Source: Tsukamurella sp. TY48 (GTDB lineage Bacteria > Actinomycetota > Actinomycetes > Mycobacteriales > Mycobacteriaceae). From it: 64,000 nucleotides of DNA. How positions within the stretch are numbered: the stretch's first letter is position 1; the number at the start of each line of letters is the position of its first letter. The notes beneath the pieces are model-generated. The model worked only from the letters and a program-made list of their open reading frames with translations, did not search any database and was not told where the DNA came from. The DNA lies in assembly GCF_019656655.1 (NCBI RefSeq), contig NZ_BPMV01000002.1:124001-188000 (forward strand), written 5' to 3'. The position numbers and the translations under genes are program-made. Positions 49,953 to 58,010 of the stretch are shown piece after piece.

Positions 49953-50248
49953 TTTGGGGACGAACCGAGCTTCAGATTCGCCTGCGACAAATACGCCGCC
50001 GCCCGCCGAAGGACTTCATTCTCCTGCTCCAACAGCCGGATCCGCCGCCGCGCTTCCCGCAGCTCCTTCGCCTCGTCCCGGCTCACACCGGGACGAACAC
50101 CGTCATCGACATCGTCTTGCCGCAGCCACCGCCGCAAACACGACTCCGCGATCCCGAAATCCTCCGCTACCTGTTTGAGCGAGACCTGCCCCGACCTGGC
50201 CACGCGGACCACATCAGCACGGAACTCCTCTGGATACGCCTTCGGCAT
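49949..50248 (-). CDS. IS3-family transposase OrfA (DNA-binding)
   Basis: A 99-residue protein with an HTH_Tnp_1 domain (PEEFRADVVRVARSG, LKQVAEDFGIAESCLRRWL) and a leucine-zipper-like C terminus (ELREARRRIRLLEQENEVLRRAAAYL), the usual structure of IS3 OrfA. It binds the terminal repeats and helps regulate transposition. The stop overlaps orfB by ATGA. The start ATG 50248 lies 45-72 bp inside the right terminal repeat. Confidence 0.92.
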   Translation of the reverse strand: MPKAYPEEFRADVVRVARSGQVSLKQVAEDFGIAESCLRRWLRQDDVDDGVRPGVSRDEAKELREARRRIRLLEQENEVLRRAAAYLSQANLKLGSSPK

Positions 50249-50290
50249 GGTCGATCATCCTTCCAGCAACAGTCCGCAGACCGCTACAGA

Positions 50291-50992
50291 TCAGGTGACA
50301 ACTAGACCTTCAGCAGACCCCCAGATCTGGCCCTTGGGCTCCGCGGTCTCCTCGGCGGTCACATCGTTGATGTCGTGGCCGCGCCGGGCGATGACGATGC
50401 CGAGCCAGGGCAGGAAGGCCGCGACGGGGATGATCGCCCACATACCGAGCGAGAAGCGCCAGCCCATCGCGTCGGCGACCGGCACGGCCGTCAGCGCGGG
50501 GATCATGGTGCCCAACTGGACACAGGTGAGATAGGCGGTGCTCAGGAAGGCGACCCGCTCCGAGAAGTACCGCTTCACTAGCGGCGGAATCACCACGTTG
50601 CCGATGCCCATTCCCAGGAGGGCCAGGCAGGAGAAGGCGAGCAGTCCCCCGGTGCCGCTCATCACCGAACGCACGGCCACGCCCAGGGCGGTGGCGCCCA
50701 CGGCGATGAGGGTGGTGCGTTCGAGCCCGAACCGGGTCGTCATCACGGGGGTCACGATGCCTGCGGCCGCGAACATCGCGGTGGGCAGCATGCCGAAGAC
50801 GCCGATGACGGTGGCACCGAAACCGATCTCGTGGCTGATCTCGGTGAGCAGCGGCGTCAGCGAGGTGACCGCGGCGCGCAGCGTCAGCGCGAAGAGCAGG
50901 ATGGCGACGAGTACCAGAGCCCGGCCCTGCATCATCGAGCGCACGACGGGGTTGGCCTCCCGGGTCTCCGGGTCGGTCGCAGTGCTGGTCAT
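50291..50992 (-). pseudogene. N-terminal half of the IS-interrupted MFS transporter gene
   Basis: The first 223 codons of the MFS transporter (six helices, with the MFS loop near GMLPTAMFAAAGIVTPVMTTRFGLERTT), which then run into the IS and stop after seven foreign residues (SAEGLVVT). The segment begins with ATG 50992. The promoter and the GntR regulator facing it are intact. A half-transporter could be made but would not be expected to work. Relatives are CynX/NimT-type transporters of organic anions or nitroimidazoles. Confidence 0.9.
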
Positions 50993-51018
50993 TCGGCCTC
51001 CTTACGGTCCACGAAATC

Positions 51019-51072
51019 ATAGGATGAATGGACGTATAGTGGCAAGGCGTTATCGCGCGGATAGGATGAATG
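51019..51072. promoter_or_regulatory. Direct repeats ATAGGATGAATG at the GntR/MFS promoter
   Basis: The 12-mer ATAGGATGAATG occurs at 51019-51030 and again at 51061-51072, the second overlapping the ribosome-binding region of the GntR gene. The 42-bp period is about four helical turns. The repeats are likely operator half-sites for the GntR protein and so control both divergent genes. Confidence 0.6.
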
Positions 51073-51074
51073 TG

Positions 51075-51752
51075 ATGCAACCCGTACGACGACAGACCTT
51101 GATCGCGCAGGTCACCGAGCAGCTCCGTGCTGAGATCGCCAGCGGGCGCTGGCCCGTGGGCAGCCGGATTCCCACGGAGACCGAGCTGCGCGAGCTCACC
51201 GGCACCGCGCGCAACACCGTGCGCGAGGCGGTGCAGGCCCTCGTGCACGCCGGAATGCTGGAGCGGCGCCAGGGATCCGGGACCTACGTCCTGTCGGCGT
51301 GCGCCAGCTCCGCCCTCGGCGACTACTTCGCGGCCGCCCGCGACACCGACCTGTTGGAACTGCGCGAGGCGCTCGATGTGACGGCGGCGGGGCTCGCCGC
51401 CCAGCGCCGCGACGAGGAGGACATCGCCGAACTGCGCCGCCTCCTCGCCCACCGCAACGCCCTGTGGTCGCCCGAGCGGGTGGCCGAGGGGAATCAGGAA
51501 GAGGCCGTGCGCACCGATCTCGCGATGCATCGCGGCATCGTCGCCGCCAGTCACAACGCCATGTACCTGGAGTTCTACGATTCCCTCGTTCCTGTGCTGC
51601 AGGAGCAGCTGGAGGAGTTCCCCGTGGGAGCGGCCACCTCGTACGAAGCGGACCACGTGACCCTCGTGGAGGCGGTGATCGCCGGCGATGTCGACGGTGC
51701 CCGGGCCGCCGCGCAACATCTGCTCAACGAGGTCCGGCTCCGCCGCCGGTGA
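51075..51752 (+). CDS. GntR-family regulator, FadR subfamily
   Basis: A 225-residue regulator: GntR winged HTH at residues about 10-70 (QLRAEIASGRWPVGSRIPTETELRELTGTARNTVREAVQAL) and a FadR-type helical effector domain (FCD) with the expected metal-site pattern (Asp in RTDLAMHRGIVAASHN, then EADHVTLVEAVIAGD near the end). ATG 51075 is chosen because AGGA lies 8 nt upstream and an earlier ATG overlaps the repeat. It is divergent from the IS-interrupted MFS gene, its likely target, so that control circuit has probably lost its output. Confidence 0.85.
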   Translation: MQPVRRQTLIAQVTEQLRAEIASGRWPVGSRIPTETELRELTGTARNTVREAVQALVHAGMLERRQGSGTYVLSACASSALGDYFAAARDTDLLELREALDVTAAGLAAQRRDEEDIAELRRLLAHRNALWSPERVAEGNQEEAVRTDLAMHRGIVAASHNAMYLEFYDSLVPVLQEQLEEFPVGAATSYEADHVTLVEAVIAGDVDGARAAAQHLLNEVRLRRR

Positions 51753-51757
51753 CCTAG

Positions 51758-51772
51758 TACCCCCATGGGGTA
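51758..51772 (+). promoter_or_regulatory. TACCC-N5-GGGTA box (RicR/CsoR-type copper operator)
   Basis: The sequence TACCCCCATGGGGTA matches the TACCC-N5-GGGTA consensus of mycobacterial RicR exactly. The TACCCT immediately after (51771-51776) has the TANNNT form of a -10 box, and the GTG of the next gene is 8 nt beyond it, as in leaderless transcripts. Copper should then relieve repression. Confidence 0.7.
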
Positions 51773-51783
51773 CCCTGATCCGT

Positions 51784-52176
51784 GTGCGGATGATGCGAAC
51801 TCGGGCGGTGGCGATGGTCTTCGCCGCCGTTCTCGGACTCGCTGTCACCTTCATGCACACCGGGATCGGTCCGGTCGGGCACGCGATGCCGACGACGCCC
51901 CAGCACGACGGTGCGCCGCTCGCGGCGACCGCCTCGGCCAACCACGGCCCCCAGTTCGAGAAGCCGACCTTCGATGCGGTGCACGAGCACAAGGCGCACG
52001 ACTGCGCCGGGACGGTAGCCAAACAGCACGCTCTCGGCACGCCCTCGCTCGTCGCGACGCTCCCGGTCATCGGTCGCACCGCGGGGATCGAACCCCGCGT
52101 GCTCGCCGCCTTCGCCCGCGGTCCCCCGCCCTGGACCGTGCTCTCCCTCGCTGACCTCTGCCTGTTGCGAATCTGA
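51784..52176 (+). CDS. DUF6153 family small exported protein
   Basis: A 130-residue protein of the DUF6153 type, which is often found beside copper-handling genes. The N terminus (RTRAVAMVFAAVLGLAVTFMHTGIG) is a signal or anchor helix, and the mature part has a His/Cys-rich piece (HEHKAHDCAG) and ends in PWTVLSLADLCLLRI, the family end. The start is GTG 51784, apparently leaderless behind the copper box; an ATG two codons downstream is an alternative. It is followed 79 bp later by a DUF305 lipoprotein. Confidence 0.75.
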   Translation: MRMMRTRAVAMVFAAVLGLAVTFMHTGIGPVGHAMPTTPQHDGAPLAATASANHGPQFEKPTFDAVHEHKAHDCAGTVAKQHALGTPSLVATLPVIGRTAGIEPRVLAAFARGPPPWTVLSLADLCLLRI

Positions 52177-52255
52177 TCGACGCCCGCGCGCGGCCCCGCC
52201 GCGGCGCGCTCCGACGTACCCGCACACAGCAACCATCTCCAGTGAGGAATCACCC

Positions 52256-52873
52256 ATGACCATGTCCCGCACCCGCACGGCCACGGCGCTCACCGCCGTC
52301 GCCCTCGCCGCCACCGTCCTATCGGCGTGCTCCTCGGCCGACCAGAACGCCGCCGACGCATCGACCACCGCCGGACACGGTGCGCACTCCGCCTCGTCGT
52401 CGGCCCCGTCGAGCGCCGTCAACGCCGCGTACAACGACACCGACGTGAACTTCGCGACCATGATGTACCCGCACCACGCCCAGGCCGTCGACATGGCGAA
52501 CCTCGTCGACGGCAAGGACGCCAGCGCCGATGTCGTCGCGCTGGCCGCCGAGATCAAGGGCGCGCAGCAACCCGAGATGGACGCCTTCACCCGGCTGCTC
52601 GCCTCGTGGGGAAAACCGGCCCCCAAGCCGACGATGGATCACGCCATGGACGGCATGATGACCGACGCGCAGATGGATCGACTGAAGTCGCTGCGCGGAA
52701 CCGATTTCGACCGCGAGTGGTTGACCATGATGATCCAGCATCATCGCGGAGCCATCTCCATGGCCGACACCGAGCTCGCCTCCGGCGTGAACGCCGAGAC
52801 CCGGCAGATCGCCACCGACATCAAGTCCGGGCAGCAGGCCGAGATCGACCGGATGCAGAAGCTGCTCGGCTGA
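52256..52873 (+). CDS. DUF305 family lipoprotein
   Basis: A 205-residue exported protein with a lipobox LSAC (Cys25) and a DUF305 domain. The two characteristic Met/His boxes are present: FATMMYPHHAQAVDMAN and LTMMIQHHRGAISMADTEL. DUF305 proteins often accompany copper or silver resistance, and the Met/His content fits metal binding outside the membrane. ATG 52256 follows GTGAGGAATCACCC. With the upstream DUF6153 gene it is probably copper-responsive; no copper ATPase or CsoR gene lies in the window. Confidence 0.88.
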   Translation: MTMSRTRTATALTAVALAATVLSACSSADQNAADASTTAGHGAHSASSSAPSSAVNAAYNDTDVNFATMMYPHHAQAVDMANLVDGKDASADVVALAAEIKGAQQPEMDAFTRLLASWGKPAPKPTMDHAMDGMMTDAQMDRLKSLRGTDFDREWLTMMIQHHRGAISMADTELASGVNAETRQIATDIKSGQQAEIDRMQKLLG

Positions 52874-53044
52874 TCCGATTCCCTGGGGCGGCGACCACCG
52901 GCCGCCGCCCCCAGGGGAGTCCGCACAGTAGCGAGAACGTGTTCTTGTGAATGATTGATTCCGGCAACATTACGTCGTTCGCCTGCGCATAATCGTCGGG
53001 TTGTGGGAGTGACTCCCGCTCCTTCCTTACGAAAGAGAACCCGC

Positions 53045-54430
53045 ATGACGTCCCGCCACCGGCGTCCCACCTCCAGCGCATCCCTCGCGGCCGTCGGCAC
53101 CGGTCTCGTCGGAGCCTTCCTCCTGGCCACCCCTACCTCCGGTTTCCTCGCCCAGGCCCTCGCCAAGACGATCGTCGTGGTCGGCGGGGCGAACGACCCC
53201 ACCGGCCAGGACCAGTGGAAGCGCATCGGGCGCGACCACACCGGAGCCCCGCCGGTCTTGGTCCCCTACTCCGCCCAGTTCGGCATCGGCTGGCCAGGTT
53301 TCGCGCTCAGCCCGGATCGCACGACCACGTACGCGCAATCCGTCGACGAGGGCGCGGACGCGACCGTCAAGGCGGTGGCCGACGCCGCCGCGTCCGACGA
53401 TGAGGTGGTCGTCTACACGATCTCCCAGGGCTCGGACGTCGTCGGTCTCGCCGTGATCCGGTACGGCAAGGACCATCCCGCGCCTACGGGAGGAGGGACG
53501 CCCAAGCTCACTTTCGTGGAGCAGGGCGGCCCCAGCTTCATCCGCACGGGCATGTGGAACGTGATCCCCGCCGGGATTCCCGGCCTGCACAACGGGCCCA
53601 TCCGCAACGACGGTGCCTCGGGCGCGAGCGTCGTGGGAATCTGCATCCGCGGCGACATCGCCTGCGGCGTGGGCAATCCGATCTCAACGGTGTTCTACGC
53701 CTTCCCCGGTTTCATGCTGCACGGCACCGGCTACACGTCGGAGTACATCGGCCGGTACTCCCCCGTGGACGGCGGCGAGCCCTACACACCGGGCTCGAAG
53801 GGCGAGGTGCCGGTGAAGGTCGAACAGGTGCACCGCGACGGCCGCACCGTGATCGAATCCACGTACGCCGACGGTTCGACCAAGCGCACCTGGGTCGAGG
53901 ACAATGCCACCTGGGTGGTGATCGATACCGGTGAGAACCCGTGGATGCGGCTGCTGCGTGCGAACGGAACACCGATTCCCAGAGAGTTCGACCGCCTCCT
54001 CAACACCCTCATCCCGATCGCCGAACCCGGCGCCCGCAATCCCTTCCTCCTCCCCGAATCCCCCTCGCCCACGAGAGCCGATTCCCCGTCGAAGCCCGAC
54101 ACCGCCGGCCGCCACAGCATTGACCGGCCCGGCACCGTCTCCGTTGCCGAGCTCATGACGAAAGCCGGCGCCGAGGCCGAGACACCCACTGCGGTGACGG
54201 CACAGCCGTCCCCCGCCTCGGGCGCCCACGAGACGGCGCCCGAACCGCCCGGACCAGCGAACGCGCCGACTTCGTCCGATCCGGAGGACGGGGTGCCGGA
54301 ACCGTCGGGCCCCGACCCGGACTCGGCGCCCACTCCCGTCTCCGCGCCCGCCCCGGACAGCACCGCCGTCGCAACGTCGGACGCACCGACCGGGTCCGAG
54401 GCCGCCGCCCCCGACGTGGCAGCGGCCTAG
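53045..54430 (+). CDS. Secreted PE-PPE-domain protein with Pro-rich tail
   Basis: A 461-residue exported protein. After a signal peptide (LAAVGTGLVGAFLLATPTSGFLAQALA) comes a PE-PPE serine-hydrolase domain at about residues 42-250: KTIVVVGGANDPTGQDQWK, GWPGFALSPDRTTTYAQSV, then the nucleophile region TISQGSDVV with Ser127. The PE-PPE domain is an esterase fold first known from mycobacterial PE/PPE proteins. Downstream is a putative YxxW-like repeat region and, from about residue 345, a disordered Pro/Ser/Ala/Glu-rich tail of over 100 residues, likely to reach through or bind the cell wall. ATG 53045 follows AAAGAGAACCCGC. Confidence 0.82.
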   Translation: MTSRHRRPTSSASLAAVGTGLVGAFLLATPTSGFLAQALAKTIVVVGGANDPTGQDQWKRIGRDHTGAPPVLVPYSAQFGIGWPGFALSPDRTTTYAQSVDEGADATVKAVADAAASDDEVVVYTISQGSDVVGLAVIRYGKDHPAPTGGGTPKLTFVEQGGPSFIRTGMWNVIPAGIPGLHNGPIRNDGASGASVVGICIRGDIACGVGNPISTVFYAFPGFMLHGTGYTSEYIGRYSPVDGGEPYTPGSKGEVPVKVEQVHRDGRTVIESTYADGSTKRTWVEDNATWVVIDTGENPWMRLLRANGTPIPREFDRLLNTLIPIAEPGARNPFLLPESPSPTRADSPSKPDTAGRHSIDRPGTVSVAELMTKAGAEAETPTAVTAQPSPASGAHETAPEPPGPANAPTSSDPEDGVPEPSGPDPDSAPTPVSAPAPDSTAVATSDAPTGSEAAAPDVAAA

Positions 54431-55584
54431 CCGTACACCTCGTCGTAGAGCGCGACGATCTGCTCGGCGTCGGGCACCCGCGGATTGTTGCCCGGGGAGC
54501 CCGACGCCAGCGCCTGCTGCGCCATCAACGGCGCGAGCTCGTCCCACCGCGAGTGCTCGATCCCGTAGTCGCGCGGCGTCGGGACCTCCAGGTCCGAGCA
54601 CAGCTCGTCGATCGCCACCACCAGCGCCTGCGCCAGCGCCGCATCGGACCCGCCGGACAGGCCGTAGGCGCGTGCGCAATCGGCGTACCGTGCGGGCGCC
54701 GCCTCCACCGAGAACCGCATCACCGCCGGCAGCAGCATCGCATTCGACAGGCCGTGCGCCACATGGAAATGCGCCCCGATCGGCCGACTCATCCCGTGCA
54801 CGAGCGCCACCGAACTGTTGGAGAAGGCCACGCCCGCCTGGGTGGCCGCCAGCATCATCGCCGCTCGCGCGTCGCGATCGCCGCCATCGGCGTATACCGG
54901 CCGGATGTTCCGCGCGATGGAACTGATCGCGGTGAGGGCGAAGCCGTCGGCGAAGGGATTCGCCTTGCGACTCACGTAGGCCTCGATCGCATGAGTCAGG
55001 GCGTCCACACCCGTATCGGCCGTGAGGCGGGCCGGCATCGACAGTGTCAGCTCGTAATCCACCACCGCCGCGACCGGAAGGAAGGCCGGCCCCGGGCACA
55101 GCATCTTCTCGTCGCTCGCGCTGTCGGTGATGATGCTGAACTGGGTAGCCTCGCTGCCGCTCCCCGCGGTGGTCGGGATCGCGATCACGGGCAGGGCGGG
55201 CCCCGCAGTCACCGTGGGCGCCTTGTAATCCCGCATCGTTCCCCCGCCGACGGCGAGCACCGCGAGCGCCTTTGCGGTGTCGAGCGGGCTGCCGCCGCCG
55301 AGCCCGATCACGCTGTCCGCTTCGTGGGCGCGCACGGCCTCCACGCCAGGTCCCAGCGAATCCGTGGTGGGATCGGGCACCGTGCCGTCGAAGACCGCGG
55401 TGGCGCAGCCCGCGCCTTCGAGCGCCGCCACCACCCGCGCCGCGGTGCCCTGCGCGACGAGGAAGGCGTCCGTCACCACCAGCGGGCGCGCGAAACCGAG
55501 ATCCCGCACCAGGCGCCCCACCTCGGCGGCGGCACCTCCCCCGACCACGAGCCGACGCGGAAGTCCGATCTGTGCTGCCGTCAT
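54427..55584 (-). CDS. Iron-containing alcohol dehydrogenase
   Basis: A 385-residue group III alcohol dehydrogenase. The nucleotide motif GGGSPLDTAKALAV near residue 96 and the metal-ligand region SMPARLTADTGVDALTHAIEAYVSRKANPFADGFAL (about 180-216, Asp and His) with HGMSRPIGAHFHVAHGLSNAMLLP (about 262-285, two His) are complete. Such enzymes oxidise alcohols or reduce aldehydes with NAD(P). Start ATG 55584. It ends overlapping the PE-PPE gene stop (shared CTAG). It is divergent from the VIT1-like gene with a 27-bp gap. Confidence 0.92.
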   Translation of the reverse strand: MTAAQIGLPRRLVVGGGAAAEVGRLVRDLGFARPLVVTDAFLVAQGTAARVVAALEGAGCATAVFDGTVPDPTTDSLGPGVEAVRAHEADSVIGLGGGSPLDTAKALAVLAVGGGTMRDYKAPTVTAGPALPVIAIPTTAGSGSEATQFSIITDSASDEKMLCPGPAFLPVAAVVDYELTLSMPARLTADTGVDALTHAIEAYVSRKANPFADGFALTAISSIARNIRPVYADGGDRDARAAMMLAATQAGVAFSNSSVALVHGMSRPIGAHFHVAHGLSNAMLLPAVMRFSVEAAPARYADCARAYGLSGGSDAALAQALVVAIDELCSDLEVPTPRDYGIEHSRWDELAPLMAQQALASGSPGNNPRVPDAEQIVALYDEVYG

Positions 55585-55611
55585 GCCCCGAACCTACCTA
55601 GACTCACGACC

Positions 55612-56352
55612 ATGACAGAGGGGATCGGCGGGGATCGCGACACCGCACCGGAGGACTTCCACTACGAACCGCACCACGACGCCGTCGGCGGCCGCCTCAA
55701 CTGGCTGCGCGCGGGCGTCCTCGGCGCGAACGACGGACTCATCTCGACGGCCGGCATCGTGATCGGCGTGGCCGCGGCCACGGGCGACTCCTCGGCGATC
55801 CTCACCGCCGGCATCGCCGGACTCGTGGCCGGCGCCGTGTCGATGGCCCTGGGCGAGTACGTCTCGGTGAGCACCCAGCGCGACAGTGAGAAGGCGCTGA
55901 TCGCCAAGGAGCGGACCGAACTCACCGAGGAACCCGACGCCGAGTTCGCCGAACTCGAGGCGCTCTACATCGATAAGGGGCTCACGCCGGAGACGGCGAA
56001 ACAGGTCGCGATCGAACTCACCGCCCACGATCCCCTGCAGGCCCACCTCGACGCCGAACTCGGCATCGACGAGCAGACACTCACCAGCCCCATCGCCGCC
56101 GCCGTCTCCTCCGCCATCTCCTTCAGCGTCGGAGCGGCCATCCCGATCCTCGCCTCGCTCATCGAACCCAACCGGATTCTGTGGATCGTGCTATCGGTGG
56201 TGATCGGCCTCGGACTCACCGGCTACACCTCCGCGGTGCTCGGCGGATCGGATCCCAAGCGCGCCACCGCCCGCGTCGTGGTGGGCGGGCTGGTGGCCAT
56301 GGCCATCACCTACGCCGTCGGTAAGCTGCTCGGCACCACCGGCATCGCCTAG
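55612..56352 (+). CDS. VIT1/CCC1-family iron/manganese transporter
   Basis: A 246-residue membrane protein of the VIT family (Ccc1-like): five helices with the N-terminal block LNWLRAGVLGANDGLISTAGIVIGVAAAT and MALGEYVSVSTQRDSEKALIAKERTEL, where GEYVSV and the acidic loop are diagnostic. Members move Fe2+ or Mn2+ out of the cytoplasm. ATG 55612 starts just before HYEPHHDAVGGRLNWLR. It is followed 19 bp later by the gamma-carbonic anhydrase gene on the same strand. Confidence 0.9.
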   Translation: MTEGIGGDRDTAPEDFHYEPHHDAVGGRLNWLRAGVLGANDGLISTAGIVIGVAAATGDSSAILTAGIAGLVAGAVSMALGEYVSVSTQRDSEKALIAKERTELTEEPDAEFAELEALYIDKGLTPETAKQVAIELTAHDPLQAHLDAELGIDEQTLTSPIAAAVSSAISFSVGAAIPILASLIEPNRILWIVLSVVIGLGLTGYTSAVLGGSDPKRATARVVVGGLVAMAITYAVGKLLGTTGIA

Positions 56353-56371
56353 ACCGGTCGCAGGAGGACGC

Positions 56372-56890
56372 ATGATCGCACGGTTCGGACAGATGACGCC
56401 CCGCGTGGCCGAGACCGCCTGGGTCGCGGACAACGCCACCGTGATCGGCGACGTGGACCTCGGCGACGGTGTCGGCGTCTTCTACGGCGCGGTGATCCGC
56501 GGCGACATGGCGACCATCGCCGTCGGAGCGCACAGCAACGTCCAGGACGGTGTGGTGCTCCACGCTGATCCGGGCGTCCCGCTCACCGTCGGCGAGCGCG
56601 TCTCGATCGGCCACAACGCCGTGCTGCACGGCTGCACCGTGGGCGACGACGTGCTGGTCGGCATGGGCGCCACGGTGCTCAACGGCGCCGTGATCGGCGC
56701 GGGCAGCCTGATCGCCGCGAACGCCCTCGTGCCGCAGGGCATGGAGATCCCGCCCGGCTCGATGGTGGCCGGGGTCCCCGCCAAGGTGCGGCGCGAGTTG
56801 AGCGATGCCGAACGCGCCGGCGTGAGCGCGAACGCCTCGGTCTACGTCGAGCTCACCCGCGCACACGCGAGCCAGACCGGACCCGCCTGA
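56372..56890 (+). CDS. Gamma-carbonic anhydrase family protein
   Basis: A 172-residue left-handed beta-helix protein. Hexapeptide repeats run through the first 130 residues, and the zinc ligands His64 (VVLHADPG), His81 (IGHNAVLHG) and His86 are all present, as are Arg43/Asp45 (VIRGD) and Gln58. It could hydrate CO2, although several family members are inactive or act on other substrates. The ATG follows CAGGAGGACGC. It is close behind the VIT1-like gene and probably shares its mRNA. DUF2231 is convergent 4 bp downstream. Confidence 0.9.
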   Translation: MIARFGQMTPRVAETAWVADNATVIGDVDLGDGVGVFYGAVIRGDMATIAVGAHSNVQDGVVLHADPGVPLTVGERVSIGHNAVLHGCTVGDDVLVGMGATVLNGAVIGAGSLIAANALVPQGMEIPPGSMVAGVPAKVRRELSDAERAGVSANASVYVELTRAHASQTGPA

Positions 56891-56894
56891 CGGG

Positions 56895-57380
56895 TCAGAT
56901 CCCCGACCACACCATCGTCGCCCCGGAATGACCGGCGGCGACCACACCCACGATGACGGCAGCGGCCGCCGCCGTCGCGAGCACGCCGAGCACGACGGTC
57001 CCGGCCCGCCCGGACAGCACGGCCGCGCCCGGAACCCGGCCGCGGACCGTCGGACTCGACCCGGCCCACACCGCGATCCCGAGCACCAGGACCGCGAGCG
57101 ACCAGTAGAACGTGGCATTGCCCTGGGTCTCGTGGGCCGCGATCTGCTCGCGCATCCGCGCCATCGCCGGACGCTGTTCGAGGCGCTCGCCGGACTGCGT
57201 CGCCACGAAGCAGGCCAGCGCCGCGACCAGGGCGAGCACGGGAGTGCCGATCGCCAGCCGGGCGCGCGCCGCCGGCCACCAAGCCGCGGCGACGACGAAC
57301 AGCGCGGCGATCGGGGTGAGCACCACCGCGCCGTGCACGAACAGGGGATGCGACGGAATTCCGGCGATCTCGGTGAGCAC
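56895..57380 (-). CDS. DUF2231 membrane protein
   Basis: A 161-residue membrane protein with four helices and the DUF2231 start GIPSHPLFVHGAVVLTPIAALF, which has the conserved His pair (HPLFVHG). Family members are thought to bind metal or haem and often neighbour Rieske-type redox proteins. That fits here: the Rieske lipoprotein gene is divergent, with its start 26 bp away. ATG 57380. Function unproven. Confidence 0.85.
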   Translation of the reverse strand: MLTEIAGIPSHPLFVHGAVVLTPIAALFVVAAAWWPAARARLAIGTPVLALVAALACFVATQSGERLEQRPAMARMREQIAAHETQGNATFYWSLAVLVLGIAVWAGSSPTVRGRVPGAAVLSGRAGTVVLGVLATAAAAAVIVGVVAAGHSGATMVWSGI

Positions 57381-57406
57381 GGTCCAATGCTGGCAGAGTG
57401 GGACCC

Positions 57407-57889
57407 GTGACGCAGACGACTCAGCCAGTCCCAGTCCACGAATCGCCGCTGCTCTGCCCCAGCCGCCGCGCCGTCCTGGCCGCCCTGCCCGGTATCGCGC
57501 TGGTTCCCGTCCTCGCCGCCTGCGGCGGCAACTCCGGATCCGGTGCCGGGACCGCGGGCGAGACGACCGCCGCCCGGCCCGGTGAGTCCGGGCCCGGTGG
57601 CAGCGCGAAGGTCCCCGCGGCCCAAGTCCCCGTGGGAAGCGCGGTGGTGATCGCCGGTGTCACCCCGTACGTCGTGGCGCAGCCCTCCGCCGGGAAGTAC
57701 GTGGCCTTCAACGCCGCCTGCACGCACAAGGGCACCACCGTGGCCGCGTCCGACGGGCTCGCGCTGGAATGTCCGGCGCACGGCAGCACCTTCGACGGGG
57801 CCACCGGCGCCGCCATCAAGGGGCCCGCGACGGAGGCTCTCGCCGCGATCGCCGTCCGGCTCGACGGGGACACGCTCGTCGTCGGCTGA
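57407..57889 (+). CDS. Rieske [2Fe-2S] lipoprotein
   Basis: A 160-residue redox protein. The N terminus has a Tat-like twin Arg (SRRAVLAALPG, Arg20-Arg21) and a lipobox LAAC at Cys39, then a Gly/Ser/Ala-rich linker and a small Rieske domain with the cluster ligands Cys105-x-His107 (CTHKG) and Cys122-x-x-His125 (CPAHG). Such one-domain exported Rieske proteins transfer electrons at the cell surface. GTG 57407 is taken as the start; GTG 57398 is an equal alternative. Divergent from DUF2231, its likely partner. Confidence 0.92.
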   Translation: MTQTTQPVPVHESPLLCPSRRAVLAALPGIALVPVLAACGGNSGSGAGTAGETTAARPGESGPGGSAKVPAAQVPVGSAVVIAGVTPYVVAQPSAGKYVAFNAACTHKGTTVAASDGLALECPAHGSTFDGATGAAIKGPATEALAAIAVRLDGDTLVVG

Positions 57890-58010
57890 CGGGGGCGGGA
57901 GATTCTGGACCCCGCCGAACTGCGGATGTACCATTGGCGCCAGTTATTGAATCGGTCTCAGTAAGCAGCCCCGTGGCTTGCCGGGACCGCCAGCGACCGA
58001 GGAGTCTTTC

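Larger units (their letters stand above)
49035..50320 (-). mobile_element. IS3-family insertion sequence (1286 bp)
   Basis: The element has 28-bp terminal inverted repeats with 25 matches (49035-49062 and 50293-50320; both start GGGTCTGCTGAAGGT) and is flanked by a 3-bp CCA duplication (49032-49034 and 50321-50323). It carries orfA and orfB in overlapping frames. Removing it with one CCA copy restores the MFS reading frame exactly. The target duplication is of the length usual for IS3 family members. Confidence 0.93.

Noticed and set aside
52938-52949. AGAAC-GT-GTTCT as a LexA box upstream of the PE-PPE gene
   Set aside because: The spacing between half-sites is two bases rather than the four of the actinobacterial GAAC-N4-GTTC box.
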